Made by a program: the position numbers and the translations under genes. The notes under the pieces were generated by a model. That model ran no database searches. It was given only the letters and a program-made list of their open reading frames with translations, and was not told the DNA's origin. From Alphaproteobacteria bacterium (GTDB lineage Bacteria; Pseudomonadota; Alphaproteobacteria; ATCC43930; CGMCC-115725), in contig JASHUX010000101.1 of assembly GCA_030039775.1 (NCBI GenBank), positions 1 through 7,262 on the forward strand: 7,262 nt of DNA, in the 5' to 3' direction. Positions 1 to 6,230 of this stretch are shown piece after piece (the stretch's first letter is position 1; each line of letters begins with the position of its first letter).

Positions 1-1049
1 CCCGCGACCGGGTGGATGGCATACTTGACCGTGGCGCCTTCCTTCTTGAGGAGGTCGGCCATCTCCTTCAAGGCGTGCTGCGCCTGCGCCACCGCCATGC
101 CGTAGCCCGGCACGATAATGACCGAGCCCGCGTTCTTCATGATGAACGCGGCGTCCTCGGCGCTGCCCGACTTGACCGATTTGTCGCCGGCGCCCGCGCC
201 CGCCGCGACCGCGCCGCCCTCGGTGCCGAAGCCGCCGAGGATGACGTTGAAGATCGAGCGGTTCATGCCCTTGCACATGATGTAGCTGAGGATCGCGCCC
301 GACGAGCCGACGAGCGCGCCGGTGATGATCAAGAGCGAATTGGCGAGGGTGAAGCCGATGCCGCACGCCGCCCAACCCGAATAGGAATTGAGCATCGAGA
401 TCACGACCGGCATGTCGGCGCCGCCGATCGGCAGAATCAGCAACAATCCCAACAGCAGCGACAGCGCGAAGATCAGCCAAAAGGCGATCGGCGGCTGGCC
501 GATGCAGAACCAGACGACGATCGCGACCAAGAGGACGCCCAGCGCCGCGTTGAGCGGATGCTGGCCGGCGAATACCAGCGGCCGGCCGGTGATCAGGCCC
601 TGCAGCTTGCCGAACGCGATGATCGAGCCGGTGAAGGTGACGGCGCCGATGGCGGTGCCGATAGCCATTTCGATCAGGCTTTCGACGCGGATCGCGCCAG
701 GCTCCCCGATGCCGTACGACGCGGGCGCGTAGAACGCCGCCGTCGCGATACACACGGCCGCCAGACCGACCAGGCTGTGGAACGCCGCCACCAGCTGCGG
801 CAGCGCCGTCATCTGGATGCGCAGCGCGATGAAGGTGCCGATGGCGCCGCCGATGATGATGCCGGCCGCGATCAGCGGATAGGACACGACGCCTGGCATG
901 GCAAGCGTGGTGCCGATGGCGATCACCATGCCGGCGATGCCGAACATGTTGCCGGAGCGCGACGTCACCGGCGACGACAGGCCGCGCAGCGCCAGGATGA
1001 AACAGACCGACGCGATCAAATAAAGAAACGCGGAAAGACTGGCGGTCAT
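1..1049 (-). CDS. pntB: NAD(P) transhydrogenase subunit beta (PntB), 3' end cut by window edge
   Basis: Membrane and NADP(H)-binding subunit of the proton-translocating transhydrogenase, which reduces NADP+ with NADH using the proton gradient across the inner membrane. The frame is open for 349 codons from the ATG at 1049 to the left edge, with no stop. The N-terminal ~260 residues are a run of hydrophobic helices (domain II). They carry HSLVGLAA with His91, matching the conserved E. coli beta-His91 proton-path residue, and ADMPVVISMLNSYSGWAA (residues 211-228) with Asp212 and Asn221 at the conserved positions. A linker rich in Gly/Ala leads to domain III, where GYGMAVAQAQ (315-324) is the NADP-binding fingerprint. 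The missing part should be roughly the last quarter of domain III. The start lies 4 bases after the pntAB stop. The upstream AAGAAGAAA, which also encodes the Lys tail of PntAB, is a weak ribosome site, so translational coupling is likely. Identity is very secure. Confidence 0.97.
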   Translation of the reverse strand, partial: MTASLSAFLYLIASVCFILALRGLSSPVTSRSGNMFGIAGMVIAIGTTLAMPGVVSYPLIAAGIIIGGAIGTFIALRIQMTALPQLVAAFHSLVGLAAVCIATAAFYAPASYGIGEPGAIRVESLIEMAIGTAIGAVTFTGSIIAFGKLQGLITGRPLVFAGQHPLNAALGVLLVAIVVWFCIGQPPIAFWLIFALSLLLGLLLILPIGGADMPVVISMLNSYSGWAACGIGFTLANSLLIITGALVGSSGAILSYIMCKGMNRSIFNVILGGFGTEGGAVAAGAGAGDKSVKSGSAEDAAFIMKNAGSVIIVPGYGMAVAQAQHALKEMADLLKKEGATVKYAIHPVA

Positions 1050-1053
1050 GGGC

Positions 1054-1344
1054 CTATTTCTTCTTTTTGAACATTTGCAGCATGCGCTGGGTGACGATGA
1101 AGCCGCCAAAGATATTGACCGAGGCGAGCGTCACGGCGACGAAACCCATGATTTTGGAAAAGCTGTAGCCCATCGGCCCGGCGGCGATCAGCGCGCCGAC
1201 GATGATCACCGACGAGATCGCGTTGGTGACGGCCATCAGCGGCGAATGCAGCGCCGGCGTCACGCGCCAGACCACGTGATAGCCGACGAACACCGCGAGC
1301 ACGAACACGGTGAGGAAGAACACGAACATTTCGCCGCCGCTCAT
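1054..1344 (-). CDS. pntAB: NAD(P) transhydrogenase subunit alpha part 2 (PntAB), membrane part
   Basis: Small membrane protein of 96 residues that supplies the alpha-side helices of domain II. In the three-gene form of the enzyme it is separate from the NAD-binding PntAA; in E. coli both are fused in PntA. Three hydrophobic segments are visible at about residues 6-26, 36-57 and 64-86. The family signature [19 protein letters not shown] (28-46) sits between and within the first two. The C-terminus is a basic tail, FKKKK. The start is chosen because AGGAG overlaps the upstream pntAA stop at a 7-base spacing and the protein begins just before the first helix. It is the middle gene of the pnt operon, 10 bases after pntAA and 4 before pntB. 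As I recall, some homologues have a longer N-terminus, but no in-frame extension is needed here. Confidence 0.95.
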   Translation of the reverse strand: MSGGEMFVFFLTVFVLAVFVGYHVVWRVTPALHSPLMAVTNAISSVIIVGALIAAGPMGYSFSKIMGFVAVTLASVNIFGGFIVTQRMLQMFKKKK

Positions 1345-1351
1345 TCCGATT

Positions 1352-1356
1352 CTCCT
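1352..1356 (-). promoter_or_regulatory. Ribosome binding site of pntAB overlapping the pntAA stop
   Basis: AGGAG on the minus strand shares two bases with the TAG stop of pntAA and lies 7 bases before the pntAB ATG. This fixes the start and suggests coupled translation of the two subunits. Confidence 0.75.
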
Positions 1357-2506
1357 AGGCGCCCGCCAGTTGCGGATGCACCACCGCCCCGTCGCGCGTC
1401 AGCAGCGTCGCCTTGACGATCTCGTCGTTGGTGTCGATGTGCAGGTTCTTTTCCTTGTCGACGATCAAAGCCAGGAAGGCCAGGACGTTGCGCGCATAGA
1501 GCTGACTGGCGTCGACCGCGATATCGCTCGGCAGGTTGGCGGGGCCGAGAATCGTGACGCCGTTCGCGGTGGCGACCGTCTTGCCGTATTCGGCGCCCTC
1601 GACATTGCCGCCTTGCTCGACCGCGAGATCGACGATCACCGAGCCGGGGCGCATATTCGCCACCATGTCCTGGGTGATGAGCACAGGCGCCTTGCGGCCC
1701 GGGATCAGCGCGGTGGTGATGACGATGTCGGTCTTCTTCAGCGCCTCGGCAACATGCTCGCGCTGGCGGCGCTGGAAATCTTCGCTGGCTTCTTTGGCGT
1801 AGCCGCTGGCCGTTTCCATCTGTTTCATCGCCTCGAGATCGACCACCAGGAAGGTGGCGCCGAGGCTCTCGACTTGTTCTTTGGCGGCCAACCGCACGTC
1901 GGTCGCCGACACGATCGCCCCGAGTCGCCGGGCCGTCGCGATCGCCTGCAAGCCCGCGACACCGGCGCCCATGACCAACGCCCGCGCCGGCGCGATCGTC
2001 CCGGCCGCCGTCATCATCATCGGAAATGCCCGGCCAAACGCGGCAGCCGCTTCCAGCACCGCCTTGTAGCCCGCGAGGTTGGCTTGGCTCGACAACACGT
2101 CCATGGTCTGCGCACGGGTAATGCGCGGCACCAGCTCCATCGCGAACGCGGTCACCCCCGCCTTGGCATAGGCCGCGACCTGGTCCTTTTGCTGCAAGGG
2201 CGAGAGCAGCCCGACGAGGACGCTGCCCCGCCGCAACAGGGCCATTTCATCGAGCCCGCCGCCTTCGCCGTTGCCGAGGGGACGCTGGACCTTCAGCAGG
2301 ATGTCGGCGCCGCCGTAGGCCGCGGCGCGGTCGACGATTTTGCCGCCGGCGCTTTGATAGGCGGCGTCGGTGTAGGCGCTGCCCGCGCCGGCACCGGCCT
2401 CGACCAGCACTTCATGACCCTGTCCGGCGAGGCGTTTGACGGTATCGGGCGACGCCGCCACCCGCTTCTCATGCGCGCGGCGTTCGGTCACGACACTTAT
2501 TTTCAT
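1355..2506 (-). CDS. pntAA: NAD(P) transhydrogenase subunit alpha part 1 (PntAA), NAD-binding
   Basis: Soluble domain I of the transhydrogenase. It binds NAD(H) and passes hydride to the NADP site in PntB. The protein has 383 residues, essentially the length of the R. rubrum homologue. It begins [20 protein letters not shown], typical of the AlaDH/PNT N-terminal domain. The RQD loop that gates hydride transfer is intact within [14 protein letters not shown] (Arg128, Gln133, Asp136, Ser139). The NAD-binding Rossmann motif is [13 protein letters not shown] (180-192), followed by VSATDVR at the end of the second strand. The C-terminal [14 protein letters not shown] is also typical. I chose the ATG at 2506; an in-frame ATG at 2545 would add 13 residues (MSRDSGAGREFQR) that do not look like the family and would nearly abut the predicted promoter. 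Upstream GGGA is only a modest ribosome site. First gene of the operon. Confidence 0.97.
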   Translation of the reverse strand: MKISVVTERRAHEKRVAASPDTVKRLAGQGHEVLVEAGAGAGSAYTDAAYQSAGGKIVDRAAAYGGADILLKVQRPLGNGEGGGLDEMALLRRGSVLVGLLSPLQQKDQVAAYAKAGVTAFAMELVPRITRAQTMDVLSSQANLAGYKAVLEAAAAFGRAFPMMMTAAGTIAPARALVMGAGVAGLQAIATARRLGAIVSATDVRLAAKEQVESLGATFLVVDLEAMKQMETASGYAKEASEDFQRRQREHVAEALKKTDIVITTALIPGRKAPVLITQDMVANMRPGSVIVDLAVEQGGNVEGAEYGKTVATANGVTILGPANLPSDIAVDASQLYARNVLAFLALIVDKEKNLHIDTNDEIVKATLLTRDGAVVHPQLAGA

Positions 2507-2545
2507 TCGTTGGAATTCCCTACCCGCGCCCGAATCGCGCGACAC

Positions 2546-2573
2546 AATAAAGGGCCGTTAAGGCTATTGTGAA
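2546..2573 (-). promoter_or_regulatory. Candidate sigma70-type promoter for the pnt operon
   Basis: On the minus strand, TTCACA (2573-2568; 5 of 6 matches to the -35 consensus) is followed after 16 bases by TTTATT (2551-2546; 4 of 6 to the -10 consensus). Transcription would start near 2538, about 30 bases before the pntAA ATG at 2506. This is a by-eye match in an AT-richer stretch, not a demonstrated promoter. Confidence 0.35.
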
Positions 2574-2590
2574 GCGACGAATCGCGAAAT

Positions 2591-2614
2591 CGAATCATAG
2601 AATTACCTGATTCG
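2591..2614. repeat. Perfect 7-bp inverted repeat upstream of the pnt promoter
   Basis: CGAATCA (2591-2597) and TGATTCG (2608-2614) are perfect inverse complements separated by 10 bases. CGAATC also occurs in direct orientation at 2531-2536 and 2578-2583, the last two as the 9-mer CGAATCGCG. The arrangement resembles an operator for a dimeric regulator placed just behind the -35 of the pnt promoter. That role is inference. Confidence 0.45.
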
Positions 2615-2633
2615 GTGTGTCGCCGCGACGCGC

Positions 2634-2659
2634 CTATTGTCGCGCCGTTGCGACGATAG
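2634..2659. repeat. 10-bp hairpin-forming inverted repeat with 6-base loop
   Basis: CTATTGTCGC (2634-2643) can pair with GCGACGATAG (2650-2659) around the loop GCCGTT, with nine Watson-Crick pairs and one G-T pair. No T-run follows on either strand, so it is unlikely to be an intrinsic terminator. It lies between the two divergent promoters and may be a protein-binding site. Confidence 0.5.
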
Positions 2660-2751
2660 CGTTTGTTCCGCGTTTGGGCCGGTGTTAGACCTGTCGCGGG
2701 GCCGGGCCGCCATATACACGTATAGGGCGAATATTTCTAGGGGACTTCGCT

Positions 2752-2778
2752 GGAATAATGAGTGATTGGTTACGTTAT
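2752..2778 (+). promoter_or_regulatory. Candidate ECF-type promoter of the sigma/anti-sigma operon
   Basis: GGAAT (2752-2756) and CGTTA (2773-2777) are separated by 16 bases. This is the geometry and approximate sequence of ECF promoters (GGAA-type -35, CGT-type -10). Transcription would start near 2785, about 60 bases before the sigma ATG. ECF sigma factors commonly activate their own gene, so autoregulation is a reasonable inference. Confidence 0.45.
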
Positions 2779-2846
2779 CATGGCGTCGATACGGTCCGGG
2801 CCATTCCAGGGGTTGGCGTCGGGCCGGGTCGGCCAAGGCATGGTCG

Positions 2847-3374
2847 ATGAACCCATCGTTCAATGACCAGCTAATCGCATTGCTGCCGCGCTTGCGCCGG
2901 TTTGCGCGGGGCATGACGGGGTCAACGGCTGCGGCAGACGACCTCGTTCAGGCGGCATGCGAACGCGCCTTGTCCCGGTCACACCAGTTTCAGGAAGGCA
3001 CGCGCTTCGACAGTTGGCTATTCCGCATCATGCAGACGATTTGGATCGATCAGATACGCGCACGAGCCGTGCGCCGGGAAGAACCCGAGGATGCCGGAAT
3101 GCTGCTCGGCAGCGACTCGGCGGCGCGTCAGATCGAGGCGCGGTTGCGGTTGGGCGAAGTGCAGGCGGCGTTGAACACCATACCCGACGAGCAGCGGGCG
3201 GCATTGATGCTCGTGACTGTTGAGGGGCTTAGCTACAAGGAGGCGGCACAAGTCGCGCAGGTACCCGTGGGAACAATCATGAGCCGGCTGGCGCGGGCGC
3301 GGGTTGCGCTCGAGGCAAAGCTGGCCGCCGGGAGCGATCGCCGGAGGAGTTTGGATAATGCGACAGTTAAGTGA
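2847..3374 (+). CDS. ECF-family RNA polymerase sigma factor
   Basis: Alternative sigma factor of 175 residues that would direct RNA polymerase to a small set of stress promoters. Region 2 covers about residues 10-77. It contains the core-binding DDLVQAACERAL (31-42) and, in SWLFRIMQTIWIDQIRAR (56-73), the -10 melting and recognition helix. Region 4 covers about 98-155: IPDEQRAALMLVTVEGLSYKEAA, then the -35 recognition helix-turn-helix up to VGTIMSRLARAR (141-152). The length fits a minimal ECF sigma factor with no C-terminal extension. The ATG at 2847 is preferred: AAGG lies 8 bases upstream, and the protein then starts right at region 2. A TTG at 2766 would give a 27-residue extension lying inside the candidate promoter. 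The next gene overlaps by 17 bases and encodes a membrane anti-sigma factor, so activity is probably controlled by sequestration. I cannot assign a numbered ECF group with confidence. Confidence 0.93.
   Translation: MNPSFNDQLIALLPRLRRFARGMTGSTAAADDLVQAACERALSRSHQFQEGTRFDSWLFRIMQTIWIDQIRARAVRREEPEDAGMLLGSDSAARQIEARLRLGEVQAALNTIPDEQRAALMLVTVEGLSYKEAAQVAQVPVGTIMSRLARARVALEAKLAAGSDRRRSLDNATVK
3343..3349 (+). promoter_or_regulatory. Strong Shine-Dalgarno site for the anti-sigma gene, inside the sigma gene
   Basis: GGAGGAG lies 8 bases before the ATG at 3358 and within the last codons of the sigma gene. It decides the start over the in-frame TTG at 3304, and it should allow efficient anti-sigma production along with sigma. 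Confidence 0.8.
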
Positions 3375-4206
3375 CGAAACACTGATTGCGTATCTCGACG
3401 GCGAGCTCGACGCCGCGGCGCGGGACGACGTCGCGACGGCGTTGGAGCGGGATCCGCAATTGCGCGAGCGCGTCGGTGCCTTGACCGAGAGCGCCGCGAC
3501 CTTGCGCGCAGCGATGGACGAGGTGCTGCGCGAGGAAGTGCCGCAACGCCTGATCGATGCCGCGCGCGGGGTGCCGGGACGCGGCGTGATCGACCTGGTG
3601 GCGGAGCGGGCGCGCCGCAGTGCCGCGAGCCTGCAGGAAGGTTGGGTCACCCGGCGGTTCTGGACCGGCGCCGCGGTGGCGGCGAGCTTGTGTCTTGTGG
3701 TCGGCGCCGGCGGCGGCTATTTCGCCGCGCTGACTCCGGCCGAGCCGCCGGTCCAGCAGGCGAGCAGCCCGTCCTATTTCGACAATATCGCCGGCTATCA
3801 CCGGCTCTTGATCAACGCCGGCGTCAATGAGCAGGGACTGGTCGATGTGCCGGCCAACGGCGACCAGGGCCGCAAGAATATCCAGAAGCTCCCGGCCAAT
3901 TTCCGGCTGCCCGACCTCAAGAAGCTCGGCCTGAGTTACGACGGCGCGCGCTATCTCATCGTCGAGGGCCAGCCCGCGACCCAGCTTTTCTATGTCTCGC
4001 AGGACAAGAACCTCGGCTCGGTCACGATGGTGGTCGGGGCCACCGCCAAGCCGGACCAACCGATTTCCTCGGAACGCCGCGACGACATGAACTTCGTCTA
4101 CTGGCGGCACGCCGGACACGCCTACGCGCTGGTCGGCTCGGCCGACGTGAATGCGCTTCGCGGCATCGCCAAGGAAATCTACGCACAGCTCAACGCCGCG
4201 ACCTAG
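3358..4206 (+). CDS. Transmembrane anti-sigma factor (RsiW/COG5662-like)
   Basis: Membrane protein of 282 residues that probably holds the upstream sigma factor inactive. The cytoplasmic N-terminus MRQLSDETLIAYLDGELD (1-18) is the typical opening of anti-sigma domains, followed by helical, charged sequence to about residue 70. The zinc motif HxxxCxxC of ZAS anti-sigma factors is absent: no His or Cys occurs in the first 100 residues. One membrane segment lies at about 102-124 (FWTGAAVAASLCLVVGAGGG and on). The outer part (125-282) holds SYFDNIAGYHRLL, then LPDLKKLGLSYDGARYL, QPATQLFYVSQD and MNFVYWRHAGHAYALVG (244-260). These match the order of motifs I recall in the periplasmic domain of this family (a GxR...A.fmY...YW...YAL pattern). 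The gene overlaps the sigma gene by 17 bases and has a strong ribosome site. Signal and release mechanism cannot be read from the sequence. Confidence 0.88.
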   Translation: MRQLSDETLIAYLDGELDAAARDDVATALERDPQLRERVGALTESAATLRAAMDEVLREEVPQRLIDAARGVPGRGVIDLVAERARRSAASLQEGWVTRRFWTGAAVAASLCLVVGAGGGYFAALTPAEPPVQQASSPSYFDNIAGYHRLLINAGVNEQGLVDVPANGDQGRKNIQKLPANFRLPDLKKLGLSYDGARYLIVEGQPATQLFYVSQDKNLGSVTMVVGATAKPDQPISSERRDDMNFVYWRHAGHAYALVGSADVNALRGIAKEIYAQLNAAT

Positions 4207-4208
4207 AT

Positions 4209-4232
4209 TGCCTTGAATTAGGCCGCAAGGCA
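4209..4232 (+). repeat. 7-bp inverted repeat between the anti-sigma gene and mtnP
   Basis: TGCCTTG (4209-4215) and CAAGGCA (4226-4232) pair perfectly around a 10-base loop, starting 3 bases after the anti-sigma stop. A small second palindrome, TGCC/GGCA around GTCC, follows at 4236-4247. There is no T-run, so intrinsic termination is doubtful. It could be a weak attenuating hairpin or chance in GC-rich DNA. Confidence 0.4.
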
Positions 4233-4254
4233 GGATGCCGTCCGGCAGGGCGGC

Positions 4255-5127
4255 ATGGCTTCGGTCATCGGCATTATCGGCGGTAGCGGGCTTTACCAAA
4301 TCGACGGCATGACCGGCATCGAATGGCGCCGCGTCGAATCGTCGTTCGGCGAACCGTCCGATCAATTGTGCTTCGGCGTGATCGACGGCGCGCGAATCGT
4401 GTTTCTGCCGCGCCACGGCCGCGGCCATCGTATCCCGCCGACCGAGATCAATTTTCGCGCCAATATCGACGCCTTAAAACGCGCCGGCGTCACCGACATC
4501 GTCTCGATCTCCGCGGTCGGTTCGTTCAAGGAGGAATTGCCGCCGGGCAAGTTCGTCCTGGTCAACCAATTCATCGACCGCACCCACGTGCGCCCGAAAA
4601 GTTTTTTCGGCACCGGCCTCGTGGCGCATGTGGGGATGGGCCATCCGGTCTGCGCGCGCGTCGGCGACGCGCTCGAAGCGGCCGGCATCGCCCACGGCAT
4701 ATCGATGCACCGCGGCGGCACCTATCTCTGCATCGAAGGCCCGCAATTCTCGATGCTGGCCGAAAGTAATCTCTATCGCGGCTGGGGCTGCGACGTGATC
4801 GGCATGACCAACATGCCGGAGGCGAAACTCGCCCGCGAGGCGGAGATTTGCTACGCGACCGTGGCGATGGTGACGGATTTCGACGTCTGGCACCCGGACC
4901 ATGACCACGTCACGATCGACATGGTGGTGAAGGTGGTGCAGGACAACGCCGAGCGCGCGAAGAATCTGATCAAGTCGGTGGTTCCGGCGCTCGCGCGGCA
5001 TGACGGCCCGTGTCCGCATGGCTGCCGGCATGCCTTGGAGCACGCGATCATCACCGCGCCCGATTCGCGCGATCCGGCGATGGTGAAAAAGCTCGACGCG
5101 GTCGCGGGCCGCGTACTGCAGCGATGA
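4255..5127 (+). CDS. mtnP: S-methyl-5'-thioadenosine phosphorylase
   Basis: Cytoplasmic phosphorylase of 290 residues that converts 5'-methylthioadenosine plus phosphate to adenine and 5-methylthioribose-1-phosphate; many family members also take 5'-deoxyadenosine. It has the PNP/MTAP family 2 motifs in order: GIIGGSGLY (6-14, phosphate), PRHGRGHRIPPTEINFRANI (52-71), SAVGSFKEELPPGKFVLVNQ (86-105) with FIDRT, YLCIEGPQFSMLAES (157-171), VIGMTNMPEAKLAREAE (181-197), and TDFDVW (207-212). Asp208 and Asp210 match the aspartates that make MTAP choose adenine over guanine or hypoxanthine. The C-terminus CPHGCRHALEHAIIT is also typical. The ATG at 4255 starts right at the first strand; the upstream AGGG is close (4 bases) and weak. 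It is 48 bases after the anti-sigma gene and overlaps mtnA by 4 bases. Confidence 0.95.
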   Translation: MASVIGIIGGSGLYQIDGMTGIEWRRVESSFGEPSDQLCFGVIDGARIVFLPRHGRGHRIPPTEINFRANIDALKRAGVTDIVSISAVGSFKEELPPGKFVLVNQFIDRTHVRPKSFFGTGLVAHVGMGHPVCARVGDALEAAGIAHGISMHRGGTYLCIEGPQFSMLAESNLYRGWGCDVIGMTNMPEAKLAREAEICYATVAMVTDFDVWHPDHDHVTIDMVVKVVQDNAERAKNLIKSVVPALARHDGPCPHGCRHALEHAIITAPDSRDPAMVKKLDAVAGRVLQR

Positions 5128-6230
5128 AGGCGCAGGGGCGCGAGACGCGAACGATCTGGCTCGAACCGGACGGACGCACCGTCGGCATCATCGATCAGAC
5201 CCGGTTGCCGCATGAATTCGCAACGCTGCGGCTGACGGATGTTGCCGCGGCGGCGCAGGCGATCAAATCGATGCAAGTGCGCGGCGCGCCGCTGATCGGC
5301 GCGACGGCCGCGTACGGCATGGCCCTGGCGATGAATCGCGACGCGTCGGACGCGGTGCTCGCCGACGCCGCGACGACGCTGCTGGCAACGCGGCCGACCG
5401 CGATCAATCTGCACTGGGCGGTCGAAGCGATGCGCCGCCATCTTGCCGCGCTGCCGCCGGGACGGCGCTCGGACGCGGCTTATGAACGCGCTGCCGCGAT
5501 CTGCGACGACGATGTCGCGATCAACCGTGCGATCGGCGAGCACGGTATCGCGCCGATCTACGCCACGTGGCGCAAGAAAGGTGAGCGCGGGAAGGTCGAG
5601 ATCCTGACTCATTGCAATGCCGGCTGGCTTGCGACGGTGGATTGGGGCACGGCGCTGGCGCCGGTCTATCGCGCGCAACAAATGGGTATTCCGCTTCATG
5701 TCTGGGTCGACGAGACGCGGCCACGGAATCAGGGTGCGTCGCTGACCGCCTGGGAGCTGCGCGAGCAAGGCGTGCCGCACACCGTCATCGCGGACAATGC
5801 CGGCGGCCATTTGATGCGCCAGGGCAAGGTCGATCTCTGCTTGGTCGGCACCGACCGCACCACCGCGAATGGCGATGTCGCCAACAAGATCGGCACGTAT
5901 CTGAAGGCGCTCGCCGCGTGCGACAACAACATGCCGTTCTATGTCGCGGCGCCGTCGCCGAGCATCGATTGGTCGCTCGGCAGCGGGGACGCGATTCCGA
6001 TCGAGGAACGCGATCCGCGCGAGGTGACCGAGATCGCGGGGCGTCTTGCGGACGGCACGGTGGCGCGGGTCCAGGTGACGCCCGACGGCAGCCAAGCCGC
6101 CAACCCGGCGTTCGACGTGACCCCCGCGCGGTTGGTGACGGGCATCGTCACCGAGCGCGGCATCGCGCCGGCGTCGCGCGACGGGCTGGCGGCGCTGTTC
6201 CCCGAATTTCGCGCGGCGGTTCGCGCGTGA
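5124..6230 (+). CDS. mtnA: S-methyl-5-thioribose-1-phosphate isomerase
   Basis: Converts 5-methylthioribose-1-phosphate to 5-methylthioribulose-1-phosphate, the step after MtnP; relatives also isomerise 5-deoxyribose-1-phosphate. The 368-residue length is normal. Key motifs are QVRGAPLIGATAAYG (51-65, substrate phosphate), HCNAGWLAT (163-171) with catalytic Cys164, WVDETRPRNQGASLTAWEL (194-212), DNAGGHLM (224-231), VGTDRTTANGDVANKIGTY (241-259) with catalytic Asp244, and the GDAIPIEERDPREV signature (288-301). Cys164 and Asp244 correspond to Cys160 and Asp240 of the B. subtilis enzyme. The start is the ATG inside the ATGA overlap with the mtnP stop; no good Shine-Dalgarno is visible, so translation is probably coupled. 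A longer in-frame reading from 5010 lies entirely inside mtnP and has no family character. The stop overlaps the next start as GTGA. Confidence 0.95.
   Translation: MKAQGRETRTIWLEPDGRTVGIIDQTRLPHEFATLRLTDVAAAAQAIKSMQVRGAPLIGATAAYGMALAMNRDASDAVLADAATTLLATRPTAINLHWAVEAMRRHLAALPPGRRSDAAYERAAAICDDDVAINRAIGEHGIAPIYATWRKKGERGKVEILTHCNAGWLATVDWGTALAPVYRAQQMGIPLHVWVDETRPRNQGASLTAWELREQGVPHTVIADNAGGHLMRQGKVDLCLVGTDRTTANGDVANKIGTYLKALAACDNNMPFYVAAPSPSIDWSLGSGDAIPIEERDPREVTEIAGRLADGTVARVQVTPDGSQAANPAFDVTPARLVTGIVTERGIAPASRDGLAALFPEFRAAVRA

Larger units (their letters stand above)
2507..2846. other. Divergent intergenic region between pntAA and the ECF sigma gene
   Basis: This 340-base stretch has no convincing gene. 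It is locally more AT-rich than the flanking coding DNA, especially at about 2540-2615 and 2710-2780. It holds candidate promoters for both directions, three CGAATC copies with one inverted copy, and a strong hairpin, each listed separately. A 103-codon minus-strand frame at 2603-2914 crosses it but has no recognisable protein character and overlaps the sigma gene. Confidence 0.7.

Noticed and set aside
12..1070. 352-codon plus-strand frame rich in Arg, Asp and His
   Set aside because: It is the antisense shadow of pntB, whose minus-strand reading is a clear full-quality match. The composition is typical of out-of-frame reading in GC-rich DNA.
1310..2572. 420-codon plus-strand frame
   Set aside because: Antisense shadow of pntAA; the minus-strand gene has intact family motifs throughout.
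2648..2669. Minus-strand GGAAC (2669-2665) as a possible ECF promoter for pntAA
   Set aside because: No acceptable -10 element occurs at 16-17 bases; the nearest candidate, CGTC, is too close.
2603..2914. 103-codon minus-strand frame in the intergenic region
   Set aside because: No ribosome site or family features; it overlaps the start of the sigma gene and runs across the candidate ECF promoter.
4071..4100. GGAAC...CGTCTA resembling an ECF promoter ahead of mtnP
   Set aside because: The two boxes are 19 bases apart, about two more than usual for ECF promoters, and lie inside the anti-sigma coding sequence, where such matches arise by chance.
4236..4247. Short palindrome before mtnP as a terminator or riboswitch element
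   Set aside because: The stem is only 4-5 pairs with no T-run, and the 48-base space is too small for a known SAM-type riboswitch.
3367..4428. 353-codon minus-strand frame opposite the anti-sigma gene
   Set aside because: Out-of-frame shadow with no protein character; it also crosses into mtnP.
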